NCBI RefSeq assembly: GCF_005434965.1
Contig: NZ_SKCI01000001.1
Span: forward strand, 704,952 to 768,951
From: Marimonas lutisalis
GTDB taxonomy: Bacteria; Pseudomonadota; Alphaproteobacteria; Rhodobacterales; Rhodobacteraceae
DNA: 64,000 nucleotides
Direction of reading: 5' to 3'
Shown: positions 27,513-35,365 of the stretch, piece after piece
Numbering within the stretch: the stretch's first letter is position 1
Layout of the letters: the number at the start of each line of letters is the position of its first letter
Position numbers and translations under genes: made by a program
The notes under the pieces: generated by a model
Seen by the model: the letters and a program-made list of their open reading frames with translations, nothing else
What the model was told of the DNA's origin: nothing
Databases searched by the model: none

Positions 27513-28928
27513 TCAGTCTGCGCGGCGTTCGTCGAAACTCATCGCGATGAAGCCGGGCATGTGGTCGCCCATGCCGACGACCTTGTTGCCGTCGTCCTTC
27601 TTGCCCCGGCGCGGCTGGCTGCGCGGTTCATCCTTGCGGGTGTCGTCCTTTTCGGCGCGCGCCTCGCGCGGCTTGTCTTCCTTGCGGGTGTCGCGCTCGC
27701 GCTTGTCGTCGGATTTCGCGCGGCTGCGCTTTGGTTTTTCGGCCTCGCGCTGCGGTTCTTCCGCGGCGGGCGCGGCGCCGGCGACCGGGTTGTCGAGGCG
27801 CGGGATCTGTTTTTCGATCAGGCGTTCGACATCTTCGAGGTTTTTCTCGTCCCGGGGCCCGCACAGCGTGATCGCCTTGCCTTCGCGGCCGGCGCGGCCG
27901 GTGCGGCCGATGCGGTGAACGTAATCCTCGGCATGGCCGGGGACGTCGAAGTTGAAGACGTGGGAGACCGAGGGCACGTCGAGCCCGCGGGCGGCGACAT
28001 CGGAGGCGATGAGCAGTTTCAGTTCGCCGTTGCGGAAGCCTTCGAGCGTGCGCGTGCGCTGGCTCTGATCCAGGTCGCCATGGATGGGGGCTGCATCGTA
28101 GCCGTATTTCTTGAGCGATTTCGCGACGATATCCACATCCGACTTGCGGTTGCAGAAGACGATGGCATTGGTCAGTTTCTCGCCCTCGGCGTCGATGAGC
28201 GCGCGCAGGAGCTTGCGTTTTTCGCTGTCGGCGCGGTCGCGGCGCGAGGGTTTGAACATCACCACGCCCTGTTCGATCGTCTCGGAGGCTGTGGCCTGGC
28301 GGGCCACCTCGATCCGCGCGGGGGCGGACAGGAAGGTGTTGGTGATGCGTTCGATCTCGGGCGCCATGGTGGCCGAGAAGAAGAGCGTCTGCCGGGTGAA
28401 GGGGGTGAGCGAGAAGATACGCTCGATATCGGGGATGAAGCCCATGTCGAGCATGCGGTCGGCCTCGTCCACCACCATGATCTGTACGCCGGTCAAGAGC
28501 AGCTTGCCGCGTTCGAAATGGTCGAGCAGGCGGCCCGGCGTGGCGATCAGAACGTCGACGCCCTTGTCGATCAGCGCGTCCTGTTCCTTGAAGCTGACAC
28601 CGCCAATGAGCAGCGCCTTGGTGAGCTTCACGTGCTTGGCATAGATGTCGAAGTTTTCGGCTACCTGTGCGGCGAGTTCGCGCGTGGGGCAGAGCACGAG
28701 GCTGCGCGGCATGCGCGCACGGGCGCGGCCGCGGGCCAGCATGGTGATCATCGGCAGGGTGAAACTGGCAGTCTTGCCGGTGCCGGTCTGGGCGATGCCA
28801 AGGACATCGCGGCCTTCGAGGGCGGGGGGGATGGCCCCTTCCTGAATCGGGGTCGGCGTTTCGTATCCGGCCTCTTCAACGGCCTTGAGAACCTTCGGGT
28901 GGAGCTTTAGCTCGGAAAATTTTGTCAT
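27513..28928 (-). CDS. DEAD-box ATP-dependent RNA helicase, RhlE type
   Basis: A 471-residue helicase that unwinds structured RNA. The Q-motif region is followed by motif I AQTGTGKTASF, motif II VDEADRMLDMG, SAT, and motif VI HRIGRTGRAGR. The C-terminal tail (about residues 375-471) is rich in Lys/Arg/Glu, an RNA-binding extension. The start MTKFSELKLHPKVLKAVEEAG gives the normal family N-terminus; the open frame continues upstream. The region 28929-29123 contains no gene and is probably its leader. Confidence 0.93.
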   Translation of the reverse strand: MTKFSELKLHPKVLKAVEEAGYETPTPIQEGAIPPALEGRDVLGIAQTGTGKTASFTLPMITMLARGRARARMPRSLVLCPTRELAAQVAENFDIYAKHVKLTKALLIGGVSFKEQDALIDKGVDVLIATPGRLLDHFERGKLLLTGVQIMVVDEADRMLDMGFIPDIERIFSLTPFTRQTLFFSATMAPEIERITNTFLSAPARIEVARQATASETIEQGVVMFKPSRRDRADSEKRKLLRALIDAEGEKLTNAIVFCNRKSDVDIVAKSLKKYGYDAAPIHGDLDQSQRTRTLEGFRNGELKLLIASDVAARGLDVPSVSHVFNFDVPGHAEDYVHRIGRTGRAGREGKAITLCGPRDEKNLEDVERLIEKQIPRLDNPVAGAAPAAEEPQREAEKPKRSRAKSDDKRERDTRKEDKPREARAEKDDTRKDEPRSQPRRGKKDDGNKVVGMGDHMPGFIAMSFDERRAD

Positions 28929-29123
28929 GTGTATCCGTGGTTTACGGACACGTCTGGCCCGTAGCGTCTGGTTTGGGTCGGGCCCGGGTGGCCCCGTGGT
29001 TTTTCCACATGCGTGACCCACGCAGCCGACATAGCGAAATAAGGCGTTATCGTCAATTGCACCTCGCAATCAGCGGGCAATAGGCCGCGCATGGCGGAAT
29101 TGGTGCCGGATGCGAAACAATGC

Positions 29124-30089
29124 CTAGGCAAGTTCGGGGAAATGGCGTGCGCGTTTCGCGTCGAGGCCGAGCGCGTAGCTGCGCAGGAGGCCCTGCGCGC
29201 TCAGGCGGGCGCGCAGGTCGGGCGTGGCAAGGCAGACCTCGTCATAGAAGCGGCGCAGGCCCGCTTCGCCTTCGCTGTCTTCGAGGAAGCGGAACAGCTC
29301 GTGCATGGTCATGCCGCCCATGTCGCGCGCGCGGTTGGGGGCGAGAGAGGGGCGGTAGGAGCCCTGTTCGAGCCGGTAGCGGTAAGTTTTCATCCAGGCC
29401 TGCCAGCTTTGGGCGTGCATGTGGCACAGCTCGGTTCCGGTGAGTTCGACCTGGCCGGGGTTCTGATCTTCGCCCAGCTGGATGTTGTGGATCTTGATGC
29501 CGAGCCCGTCGATCCCGGTGCGGATGAAGAGTTTGCCCGCGACATGGGAGAGGAAGCCGCCGTTGAGAAACGCGCCGAAGGTGGGGTAGATCGCCTCGGT
29601 CTCGCGCTGGCGCTGGGCCCGGTTGTTGGTCATCGCCTTGAAGATAGTCTGGCCCGGGGGGATGTCGGTAATACCGTCGGTCGACAGCGCCTCGACCGGG
29701 CGGATGCGGGCGCAGAGGCAGGTTGCGGGAAGTGCTGCAAGTTGTCCGGACAAGTCACTGGCAGGCCATAGAAACTCATCGACGTCGATATGTGCGAGCC
29801 AGTCGATTTCGCCGGCCTTGCGGCGGTAGGCGTGGCGCGCGTTGGCGCTTTGGCGGGCCTGGTGCTTGGCCGGGCGGTTGTCGCTGCGCCAGTTGGCGGC
29901 GTCGGCCTTGAAGACGCGGATCTTGGGGTGCTTCTTCAGCGCCTCGAAGGCATCCGGGTTGTCATCGTCGAGATAGAGAAACAGACGGTGTGCACCGAGA
30001 TCGAGGTGATAGGCTGCGAAATCGGCAATCTCTTGCAGGGGGGCCTTGATGGTGGAGACGATGCCCCAGCGAAGCTGATCCTGCGCCAT
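29124..30089 (-). CDS. Glycosyltransferase family 2-like protein (second of a tandem pair)
   Basis: A 321-residue cytoplasmic protein of the Glyco_tranf_2_4 type, starting WGIVSTIKAPLQEIADFAAYH. It has the metal/sugar-nucleotide motif in LAHIDVDEFLWPA (D-x-D, about residues 95-107). It is paralogous to the gene just upstream, with which it shares the opening WGIVsTiKAPL, the LAHIDxDEF core and a similar C-terminal half. It begins 1 base after that gene's stop, so it is co-translated. Donor and acceptor cannot be deduced; a surface glycan is likely. Confidence 0.82.
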   Translation of the reverse strand: MAQDQLRWGIVSTIKAPLQEIADFAAYHLDLGAHRLFLYLDDDNPDAFEALKKHPKIRVFKADAANWRSDNRPAKHQARQSANARHAYRRKAGEIDWLAHIDVDEFLWPASDLSGQLAALPATCLCARIRPVEALSTDGITDIPPGQTIFKAMTNNRAQRQRETEAIYPTFGAFLNGGFLSHVAGKLFIRTGIDGLGIKIHNIQLGEDQNPGQVELTGTELCHMHAQSWQAWMKTYRYRLEQGSYRPSLAPNRARDMGGMTMHELFRFLEDSEGEAGLRRFYDEVCLATPDLRARLSAQGLLRSYALGLDAKRARHFPELA

Positions 30090-30995
30090 TCAGTGCCAAT
30101 CCTCGTCAACCAACTGCGGAAAGAGTTTCCGCGCTTTGGCGTCAAGCCGCAAGTCCCGCGACAGCAGCATCCCGCGCGAGGCAAGCGCGGCGAGGTGGGC
30201 GGGCGTGGCGGTGCAGACGGTATCGAAGAAATCCCGAAAGCCGGAGTCGCCCGTGGTCTGCACGATGGCATCGAAAAGTTCCGAAAGGCTTAACTGCCCG
30301 TCCCGGGCGGCTGAATAGGAGCCGTTGGCGCGGCGGGTGGGCAGGTTTCGGTGGAACGCGTCCCAACTGGGCGCGTGGGCATGGCCGAGGCGGATGCGGT
30401 CCAGCCGCTGTTCGGGCGCGCGGCGCTGGCCGGGCAGCAGGAGGGCGTGGATGCCGGGGCGCGCGTCGGCGAGGCCGGTGCGGAAGAACGCCTTGCCTTC
30501 GCCATGGCTGATCAGGCCGTTGCGCAGGTGCAGGCCGTAGTCGGGGTAGAGCTCTTCCAGCACGGCGCGGGGCTGGCCGGCGGCCTGCGGCGGCAGTTTG
30601 AAATGGCTGGTGGTGCCGGGGGCGACGGGGGCCAGAAGCTCGGCCGGCATCATGCGGGCCTGGGCGATATCGCGGGGCAGGGCGGCCAGCGCATCGGCCA
30701 CGGGCATATCGGCGAGGATGAATTCATCGGCGTCGATATGGGCCAGCCATGTGACATCGGTTGCGGCATAGGCGCGGGCGGCATTGGCCATCTGCCGGCG
30801 GTGGATTTCGGCGGCGTCCTGCGTGCCGTCAAGGACGCGCAGTGCCGGATGGGTGAGCCGGTGGATCCCAGGCGTTGGCGCATCGAGAAAGAGATGGATA
30901 CGCGCCGCGCCAAGGGCGATGTGATGGGCGGCGAAGCGGGCAATCTCGCCAAGGGGGGCCTTCACCGTGGTGACGATCCCCCAGGATGGGCTCAC
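30090..30995 (-). CDS. Glycosyltransferase family 2-like protein (first of a tandem pair)
   Basis: A 301-residue paralogue of the following gene, with WGIVTTVKAPLGEIARFAAHH at the N-terminus and the D-x-D core LAHIDADEFILAD. GTG 30995 is chosen because it overlaps the prfC stop (GTGA) and AAGGAG lies eight bases before it; the open frame reaches further into prfC. Tandem duplication is evident. The link to prfC looks like chance operon packing. Confidence 0.8.
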   Translation of the reverse strand: MSPSWGIVTTVKAPLGEIARFAAHHIALGAARIHLFLDAPTPGIHRLTHPALRVLDGTQDAAEIHRRQMANAARAYAATDVTWLAHIDADEFILADMPVADALAALPRDIAQARMMPAELLAPVAPGTTSHFKLPPQAAGQPRAVLEELYPDYGLHLRNGLISHGEGKAFFRTGLADARPGIHALLLPGQRRAPEQRLDRIRLGHAHAPSWDAFHRNLPTRRANGSYSAARDGQLSLSELFDAIVQTTGDSGFRDFFDTVCTATPAHLAALASRGMLLSRDLRLDAKARKLFPQLVDEDWH

Positions 30996-32599
30996 ACCAT
31001 CATCTCCTTGGTGGCGGAGAGTTTCACATCCGGATAATCGCGCTCGACCCGGTCGATATCCCATTGCAGGCGGGTGAGATAGACGATGTCGCCGTCATGG
31101 TCGTGGGCGATGTGCTGCTTGTTGGTATTGGCAAACTTATCAACGGCCTGGCGGTCGCCGCTCACCCAGCGGGCGCTGGTGAACTGCGATTGTTCGAAGC
31201 GCACGGGGATGCCGTATTCCAGCTCGATCCGGCTTGCCAGCACCTCGAATTGCAGGGCGCCGACAACGCCGACGATGAAGCCCGAACCGATCGCCGGTTT
31301 GAATACCTTGGCGGCGCCTTCCTCGGCGAATTGCATCAGCGCTTTTTCCAGGTGCTTGGCCTTCATCGGGTCGGTGGCGCGGACGCCTTGCAGCAGCTCC
31401 GGCGCAAAGGAGGGGATGCCGGTGACGCGCAGCGCCTCGCCCTCGGTCAAGGTGTCGCCGATGCGCAACTGGCCGTGGTTTGGAATGCCGATGATGTCGC
31501 CGGCCCAGGCCTCTTCGGCCAGTTCGCGATCCGAGGCGAGGAACAGCACCGGGTTGGAAATCGCCATCGGCTTTTTGGTGCGCACATGGGTGAGTTTCAT
31601 GCCGCGTTTGAAATGGCCCGAGGCCAGCCGGACAAAGGCAACCCGGTCGCGGTGCTTTGGATCCATGTTTGCCTGAACCTTGAAGACGAAGCCGGAAACC
31701 TTTGATTCCTCGGGCATAATCTGGCGCGGCTCGGCGGATTGGGGTTGCGGTTCGGGGCCGTAGGTGGCGATGCCGTCCATCAGTTCCTTGACCCCGAACG
31801 AGTTGATCGCGGAGCCGAACCAGATCGGCGTCATGTGCCCTTCGAGCACCGATTTCGGATCGAGCGCGGGCAGAAGTTCGCGCGCCATTTCGACCTCTTC
31901 GCGCAGCTGTTCGAGCAGGTCGGCGGGCACGTGCTCGGCCAGCTTGGGATCGTCCAGACCCTTGATTTCAATCGATTCCGCGACGCGGTTGCGATCGGCC
32001 CGGTCCATCAGTTCCAGCCGGTCGCCCAGCATGTCGTAGCAGCCCAGGAAATCGCGCCCCATGCCGATCGGCCAGGAGGCCGGGGTGACGTCGATGGCCA
32101 GGTTTTCCTGGATTTCGTCAATGATATCAAAGGTGTCGCGGCTCTCGCGGTCCATCTTGTTGCAGAAGGTCAGGATCGGCAGGTCGCGCAGGCGGCAGAC
32201 TTCGAAGAGCTTCTGCGTCTGGCTTTCCACGCCTTTCGCGCCGTCGATCACCATGATCGCGGCATCCACTGCCGTAAGCGTGCGATAGGTGTCCTCGGAG
32301 AAGTCCGAGTGACCGGGTGTGTCGACAAGGTTGAAGCGGAACGTCTTGAAATCAAACGACATTGCCGAGGCGGAGACGGAAATGCCGCGATCCTGTTCCA
32401 TCTTCATGAAATCCGACCGGGTGCGCCGGGCCTCGCCCTTGGCGCGGACCTGTCCGGCCATCTGGATGGCGCCGCCGTAAAGCAGGAATTTCTCGGTCAG
32501 CGTCGTCTTGCCCGCATCGGGGTGCGAGATGATCGCAAAGGTACGGCGCCGCGCGATTTCGGGCGGCAGAGCGGGGCGGTTTGGAGCGGCGTCAAGCAT
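30992..32599 (-). CDS. prfC: Peptide chain release factor 3
   Basis: RF3 is a translational GTPase that removes RF1/RF2 from the ribosome after peptide release. G1 is SHPDAGKTTLTE, G3 DTPGHSDFSEDTYRT, G4 NKMD, then the EF-Tu-like domain 2 and the RF3 C-terminal domain. ATG 32599 gives 535 residues, close to the E. coli protein; the frame extends 12 codons upstream without support. No clear ribosome site is visible. The gene is divergent from the BrnA-like gene and coupled to two glycosyltransferases downstream. Confidence 0.95.
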   Translation of the reverse strand: MLDAAPNRPALPPEIARRRTFAIISHPDAGKTTLTEKFLLYGGAIQMAGQVRAKGEARRTRSDFMKMEQDRGISVSASAMSFDFKTFRFNLVDTPGHSDFSEDTYRTLTAVDAAIMVIDGAKGVESQTQKLFEVCRLRDLPILTFCNKMDRESRDTFDIIDEIQENLAIDVTPASWPIGMGRDFLGCYDMLGDRLELMDRADRNRVAESIEIKGLDDPKLAEHVPADLLEQLREEVEMARELLPALDPKSVLEGHMTPIWFGSAINSFGVKELMDGIATYGPEPQPQSAEPRQIMPEESKVSGFVFKVQANMDPKHRDRVAFVRLASGHFKRGMKLTHVRTKKPMAISNPVLFLASDRELAEEAWAGDIIGIPNHGQLRIGDTLTEGEALRVTGIPSFAPELLQGVRATDPMKAKHLEKALMQFAEEGAAKVFKPAIGSGFIVGVVGALQFEVLASRIELEYGIPVRFEQSQFTSARWVSGDRQAVDKFANTNKQHIAHDHDGDIVYLTRLQWDIDRVERDYPDVKLSATKEMMV

Positions 32600-32642
32600 G
32601 AGCGGGCGTATAGGTAAGGTTTTGAGCAAAGGCAAGAAAAGA

Positions 32643-32684
32643 GGGGGTGATCGGCGTGCACCGCCCGGCTGACATCCGGCTGCC
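32643..32684. repeat. Dispersed 42-bp intergenic repeat, copy 2
   Basis: It aligns without gaps to 1130-1171; the last 21 bases (CCCGGCTGACATCCGGCTGC plus one more) are identical. It is followed by the CATTAACCTT/AAGGTTAATG inverted repeat. It lies between the divergent prfC and BrnA-like genes. Confidence 0.65.
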
Positions 32685-32703
32685 TTGCGATCGGGTCGGC
32701 GGG

Positions 32704-32743
32704 CATTAACCTTTGCCGTCTAAGCCTTGCCACAAGGTTAATG
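32704..32743. promoter_or_regulatory. Inverted repeat before the BrnA-like gene, possible operator
   Basis: CATTAACCTT (32704-32713) and AAGGTTAATG (32734-32743) are perfect 10-bp arms with a 20-base spacer, ending 16 bases before the ATG at 32760. The position suits autorepression by the encoded DNA-binding antitoxin-like protein. The TTAACC core also resembles CtrA half sites, so another regulator is possible. Confidence 0.45.
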
Positions 32744-32759
32744 GCCGAGGAGCCCTGAG

Positions 32760-33128
32760 ATGAGCGAGATGAAACGGATGGCGGACGCGCGGATGATCGA
32801 GGAGTTGCGGCGGCTGCAGGCCGACCTGGCCGAGGCCTGGGTCGATCGGTCGCTGCCCGAGGACTGGAACGGTCTGGCCTCGCGCGAGCCGCTGCCGCCG
32901 GTCAAGGAACGTGTGACGATCCGGTTGGATGCGGACATGGTGCGCTGGTTCCGCAAGCTGGGCCCGGGATACGGGCGGCGGATCAACGCGGTGCTGCGGA
33001 TCTACTGGGAGGCGCTGATCGCGGGGCGGATCAAGGCGCATTGGGACGAGGACGCGCTGGCGCCGCCCTTCGTGGAATATATCGAACGGATGGCCGAGAT
33101 GAGCCCGGCGCGGCGCGACCGGGGTTAG
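32760..33128 (+). CDS. Orphan BrnA-like antitoxin family protein
   Basis: A 122-residue protein whose central part (VTIRLDADMVRWFRKLGPGY followed by GRRINAVLR) is the BrnA-type ribbon-helix-helix/dimerisation segment. BrnA normally neutralises the RNase BrnT and represses its own operon. Here there is no brnT on either side: upstream is the divergent prfC, and downstream, after 5 bases, the convergent Hint gene. It is therefore a solitary antitoxin-like DNA-binding protein. It has an unusual N-terminal helical extension of about 45 residues. Confidence 0.75.
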   Translation: MSEMKRMADARMIEELRRLQADLAEAWVDRSLPEDWNGLASREPLPPVKERVTIRLDADMVRWFRKLGPGYGRRINAVLRIYWEALIAGRIKAHWDEDALAPPFVEYIERMAEMSPARRDRG

Positions 33129-33133
33129 GCGTT

Positions 33134-34147
33134 TCAGCGCGTGGTGGCGCGGCGCAGCAGTTCGGCGGCATCGGGTCGGTCGAGCAGCTTGCGCCCGATC
33201 TCGAAATCGAGATGCGCGGCGTCGCCGTGCCGCGGCAGGGAGGCGGCCATCTTCTCGGCCAGGTCTCGGGGCAGGGCCGAGCGCGTGCGCGGGTCGATCA
33301 GCAGTGTCTCGGCGGCGATACCTTCGGCAAAGATGATCTGGTGCCGGTCGAAGAGCAGCTGGAAATAGTCGACGAAGCCGCCATCCTGGACGCGGACGCT
33401 GTCGCCGTTCACCAGGTGGCGGGCCTTGACCAGAACCTCGGACCGGCCCGCCCCGATCCGGTCGGAGCGTTGGTATATGAACAGCCGGTGATCGGGCGAG
33501 ACAATGAGTTCGCGCACGTTATGCAGCGTGCCGGCGGTGATGACGATGGGGGCAAACTCGCCCACGGCGCGCACGGTGTGCTGGCCGATCCAGCGAATTT
33601 CCTGCGGGCCGTCATCGCGGGTCAGCACCCGGTCGCCGACCCGCAGATCCTGGATCGGGCGCTGTTCGCCGGTGGCCAGCGCGATATGCTTGCCCCGGGT
33701 GAAGGACACGCAGGCCACCTGGGCAAAGCGCGAAAGCGCGGTGTCGCGCTCGATCCCGACGAGCAGGTAATCGGTCTTGGGGTGGAGCGGCGCGAGGGGC
33801 AGGCCGTAGATCTCGGCGGCGTTGCCCTCGGCGTCGACCTCGACCAGCACCAGGAGTTCGCTCACCTGGCTGTCGCGCGTCATCAGGGTGAGACAGCTGT
33901 CGAGCACGACGGTGGCCCCGGGCGCGCCAAGCGCTGTATCGTCGGCGATCACGAAGCGGCCGTCATCGCCGGCATGCAGCGAAAGCCGGCCCAATTCGGC
34001 CCCGTAGGCCAGCGCATAGCTGTCTTCGAGCACCAGTTCATCAGCGAAGGAGAGACCATCGCCCATGTTGGCGCCGTTCACCGCGGGCAGCATGGCCGAG
34101 CTGTAGACGGGAAGGGAATGGGCCGGGCGGCTGGGGCCGGGGGTCAT
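33134..34147 (-). CDS. Hint-domain protein (Hedgehog/intein-type)
   Basis: A 337-residue protein. Its middle and C-terminal part form a Hint domain: RGKHIALATGEQRPIQDLRV then GDRVLTRDDG, and the histidine motif VSPDHRLFI. The first residue of the Hint motif lies in VSFTRGKH with a cysteine a few positions before (ACVSFT). There is no obvious intein or extein arrangement; rhodobacterial proteins of this kind are common and mostly uncharacterised. ATG 34147 is chosen with AGGA about ten bases upstream; an in-frame ATG at 34237 is possible. Confidence 0.78.
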   Translation of the reverse strand: MTPGPSRPAHSLPVYSSAMLPAVNGANMGDGLSFADELVLEDSYALAYGAELGRLSLHAGDDGRFVIADDTALGAPGATVVLDSCLTLMTRDSQVSELLVLVEVDAEGNAAEIYGLPLAPLHPKTDYLLVGIERDTALSRFAQVACVSFTRGKHIALATGEQRPIQDLRVGDRVLTRDDGPQEIRWIGQHTVRAVGEFAPIVITAGTLHNVRELIVSPDHRLFIYQRSDRIGAGRSEVLVKARHLVNGDSVRVQDGGFVDYFQLLFDRHQIIFAEGIAAETLLIDPRTRSALPRDLAEKMAASLPRHGDAAHLDFEIGRKLLDRPDAAELLRRATTR

Positions 34148-34290
34148 CGCAACAACATCCTGACTGGTCTCAACAACACGCGACGTAGCGTAGGATTGTG
34201 GCAGGATCGGGTCAACGCCCCGGTGATTTGCTGGCAATGGAACGCGGAGTGGGCTTTAGTCGGCAGGGAATCACGAAGGGGAGTGAAGCC

Positions 34291-35070
34291 ATGGATCTGG
34301 GGATCATAGGGAAAAAGGCGATCGTCTGCGCCAGTTCAAAGGGGCTCGGGCGCGGCTGTGCCGAGGCGCTGGCCGAGGCAGGGGTGAACCTGGTGATGAA
34401 CGCGCGCAGCGCCGATGTGCTGGAGGCTGCCGCCGAGGAGATCCGTGCGCGCCACGGTGTCGAGGTGACGACGGTGGCCGCCGATATCGTCAGCGAAGAA
34501 GGCCGCGCGGCGGTTCTGGAGGCCGCGGGAGACGTGGATATCCTGGTCAACAACGCCGGCGGGCCGCCGCCGGGCATGTGGTACGACTGGGAGCGCGAGG
34601 ATTTCGTCAAGGCGCTGGATGCCAACATGCTGACGCCGATCGCGCTGATCAAGGCCTGCCTGCCGGGGATGATGGAGCGCGGCTGGGGCCGGATCGTCAA
34701 CATCACCTCGGTTTCGGTCAAGGCGCCGATCGGGGTGCTGGGGCTGTCGAATTCGGCGCGTGCCGGGCTTACCGGCTATGTCGCGGGCACGGCGCGTCAG
34801 GTGGCGGGCAGCGGCGTGACGATCAACAACCTGCTGCCGGGGATTCATGCCACAGACCGGATCGTGCAGATGGACACCCATGCCGCCAAGACCGAAGGGC
34901 GCGACATCGCCGAGATCCAGGCCGCGCGGCAGGCGACGATCCCGGTCGGGCGCTATGGCACGGCCGCGGAATTCGGCCAGACCTGCGCCTTCCTGTGTTC
35001 GCAGCACGCGGGCTTCATCGTCGGGCAGAACGTGCTGCTGGATGGCGGCGCGACCAACCTGTCGATGTAA
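34291..35070 (+). CDS. Short-chain dehydrogenase/reductase family protein with altered active site
   Basis: A 259-residue Rossmann protein. It keeps the NAG-type motif VNNAGGPPPGMW and the C-terminal GQNVLLDGGATN. The cofactor loop is CASSKGLGRG. The catalytic Y-x3-K is missing: where YSASKAG is expected it reads LSNSARAG, so Tyr and Lys are replaced (Ser and Arg by my alignment). Such members are known and may be non-classical or inactive. ATG 34291 has AAGGGGAG upstream. It is monocistronic and ends in a strong hairpin region. Confidence 0.85.
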   Translation: MDLGIIGKKAIVCASSKGLGRGCAEALAEAGVNLVMNARSADVLEAAAEEIRARHGVEVTTVAADIVSEEGRAAVLEAAGDVDILVNNAGGPPPGMWYDWEREDFVKALDANMLTPIALIKACLPGMMERGWGRIVNITSVSVKAPIGVLGLSNSARAGLTGYVAGTARQVAGSGVTINNLLPGIHATDRIVQMDTHAAKTEGRDIAEIQAARQATIPVGRYGTAAEFGQTCAFLCSQHAGFIVGQNVLLDGGATNLSM

Positions 35071-35085
35071 GGCCCCTGCCGCCGG

Positions 35086-35138
35086 CCCGCCCGTGGCGCG
35101 CGGCCCCGCCCACCCACCCGCCGCGCGCCACGGGCGGG
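35086..35138. repeat. Long perfect inverted repeat after the SDR gene
   Basis: CCCGCCCGTGGCGCGCGG (35086-35103) pairs perfectly with CCGCGCGCCACGGGCGGG (35121-35138), one more pair inside making a 19-bp stem with a 15-base loop. There is no T-tract, so it is not a standard terminator, though it lies between convergent genes and may stop transcription or stabilise RNA. Confidence 0.7.
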
Positions 35139-35181
35139 GGCTGAGCCGAGGCCGCGGCGCGCGGGTTAGGGGCGGGCCAGA

Positions 35182-35204
35182 TGAGTATTTCGGCCAAGAA
35201 AGAG
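35182..35204 (+). repeat. GAGTATTT-CCAAGAAAGAG intergenic repeat, copy 2
   Basis: TGAGTATTTCGGCCAAGAAA then GAG. It is in inverted orientation to the copy 37 bases downstream, so the two could pair in RNA. No gene lies between 35071 and 35365. Confidence 0.65.
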
Positions 35205-35241
35205 ACGCGCGAAGGCGTCGGGTGCCGCCCGCCCGCTGCCG

Positions 35242-35266
35242 CTCTTTCTTGGTGAAAATACTCAAA
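35242..35266 (-). repeat. GAGTATTTT-ACCAAGAAAGAG intergenic repeat, copy 3
   Basis: Read on the minus strand it is TTTGAGTATTTTCACCAAGA then AAGAG, continuing CGGCAG, almost the same as copy 1 at 22782-22811. Confidence 0.65.
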
Positions 35267-35365
35267 GTCCACGGCGCGTTCGGGATCGGCGCCCGCGCTG
35301 ATGCGCCACGGTTGGCCAAGGCCTGGCCGAGGCCCCGCCGCGACGCGCTTGCGCGGCGCAATCCC

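Noticed and set aside
27510-28910. A 466-codon plus-strand open frame over the DEAD-box helicase gene
   Set aside because: The minus strand has all helicase motifs in order; the plus-strand frame is its mirror image.
33041-34309. A 422-codon plus-strand open frame over the Hint-domain gene
   Set aside because: The minus-strand protein has recognisable Hint motifs; the plus frame is low in hydrophobic core pattern and rich in Gly/Asp/Gln.
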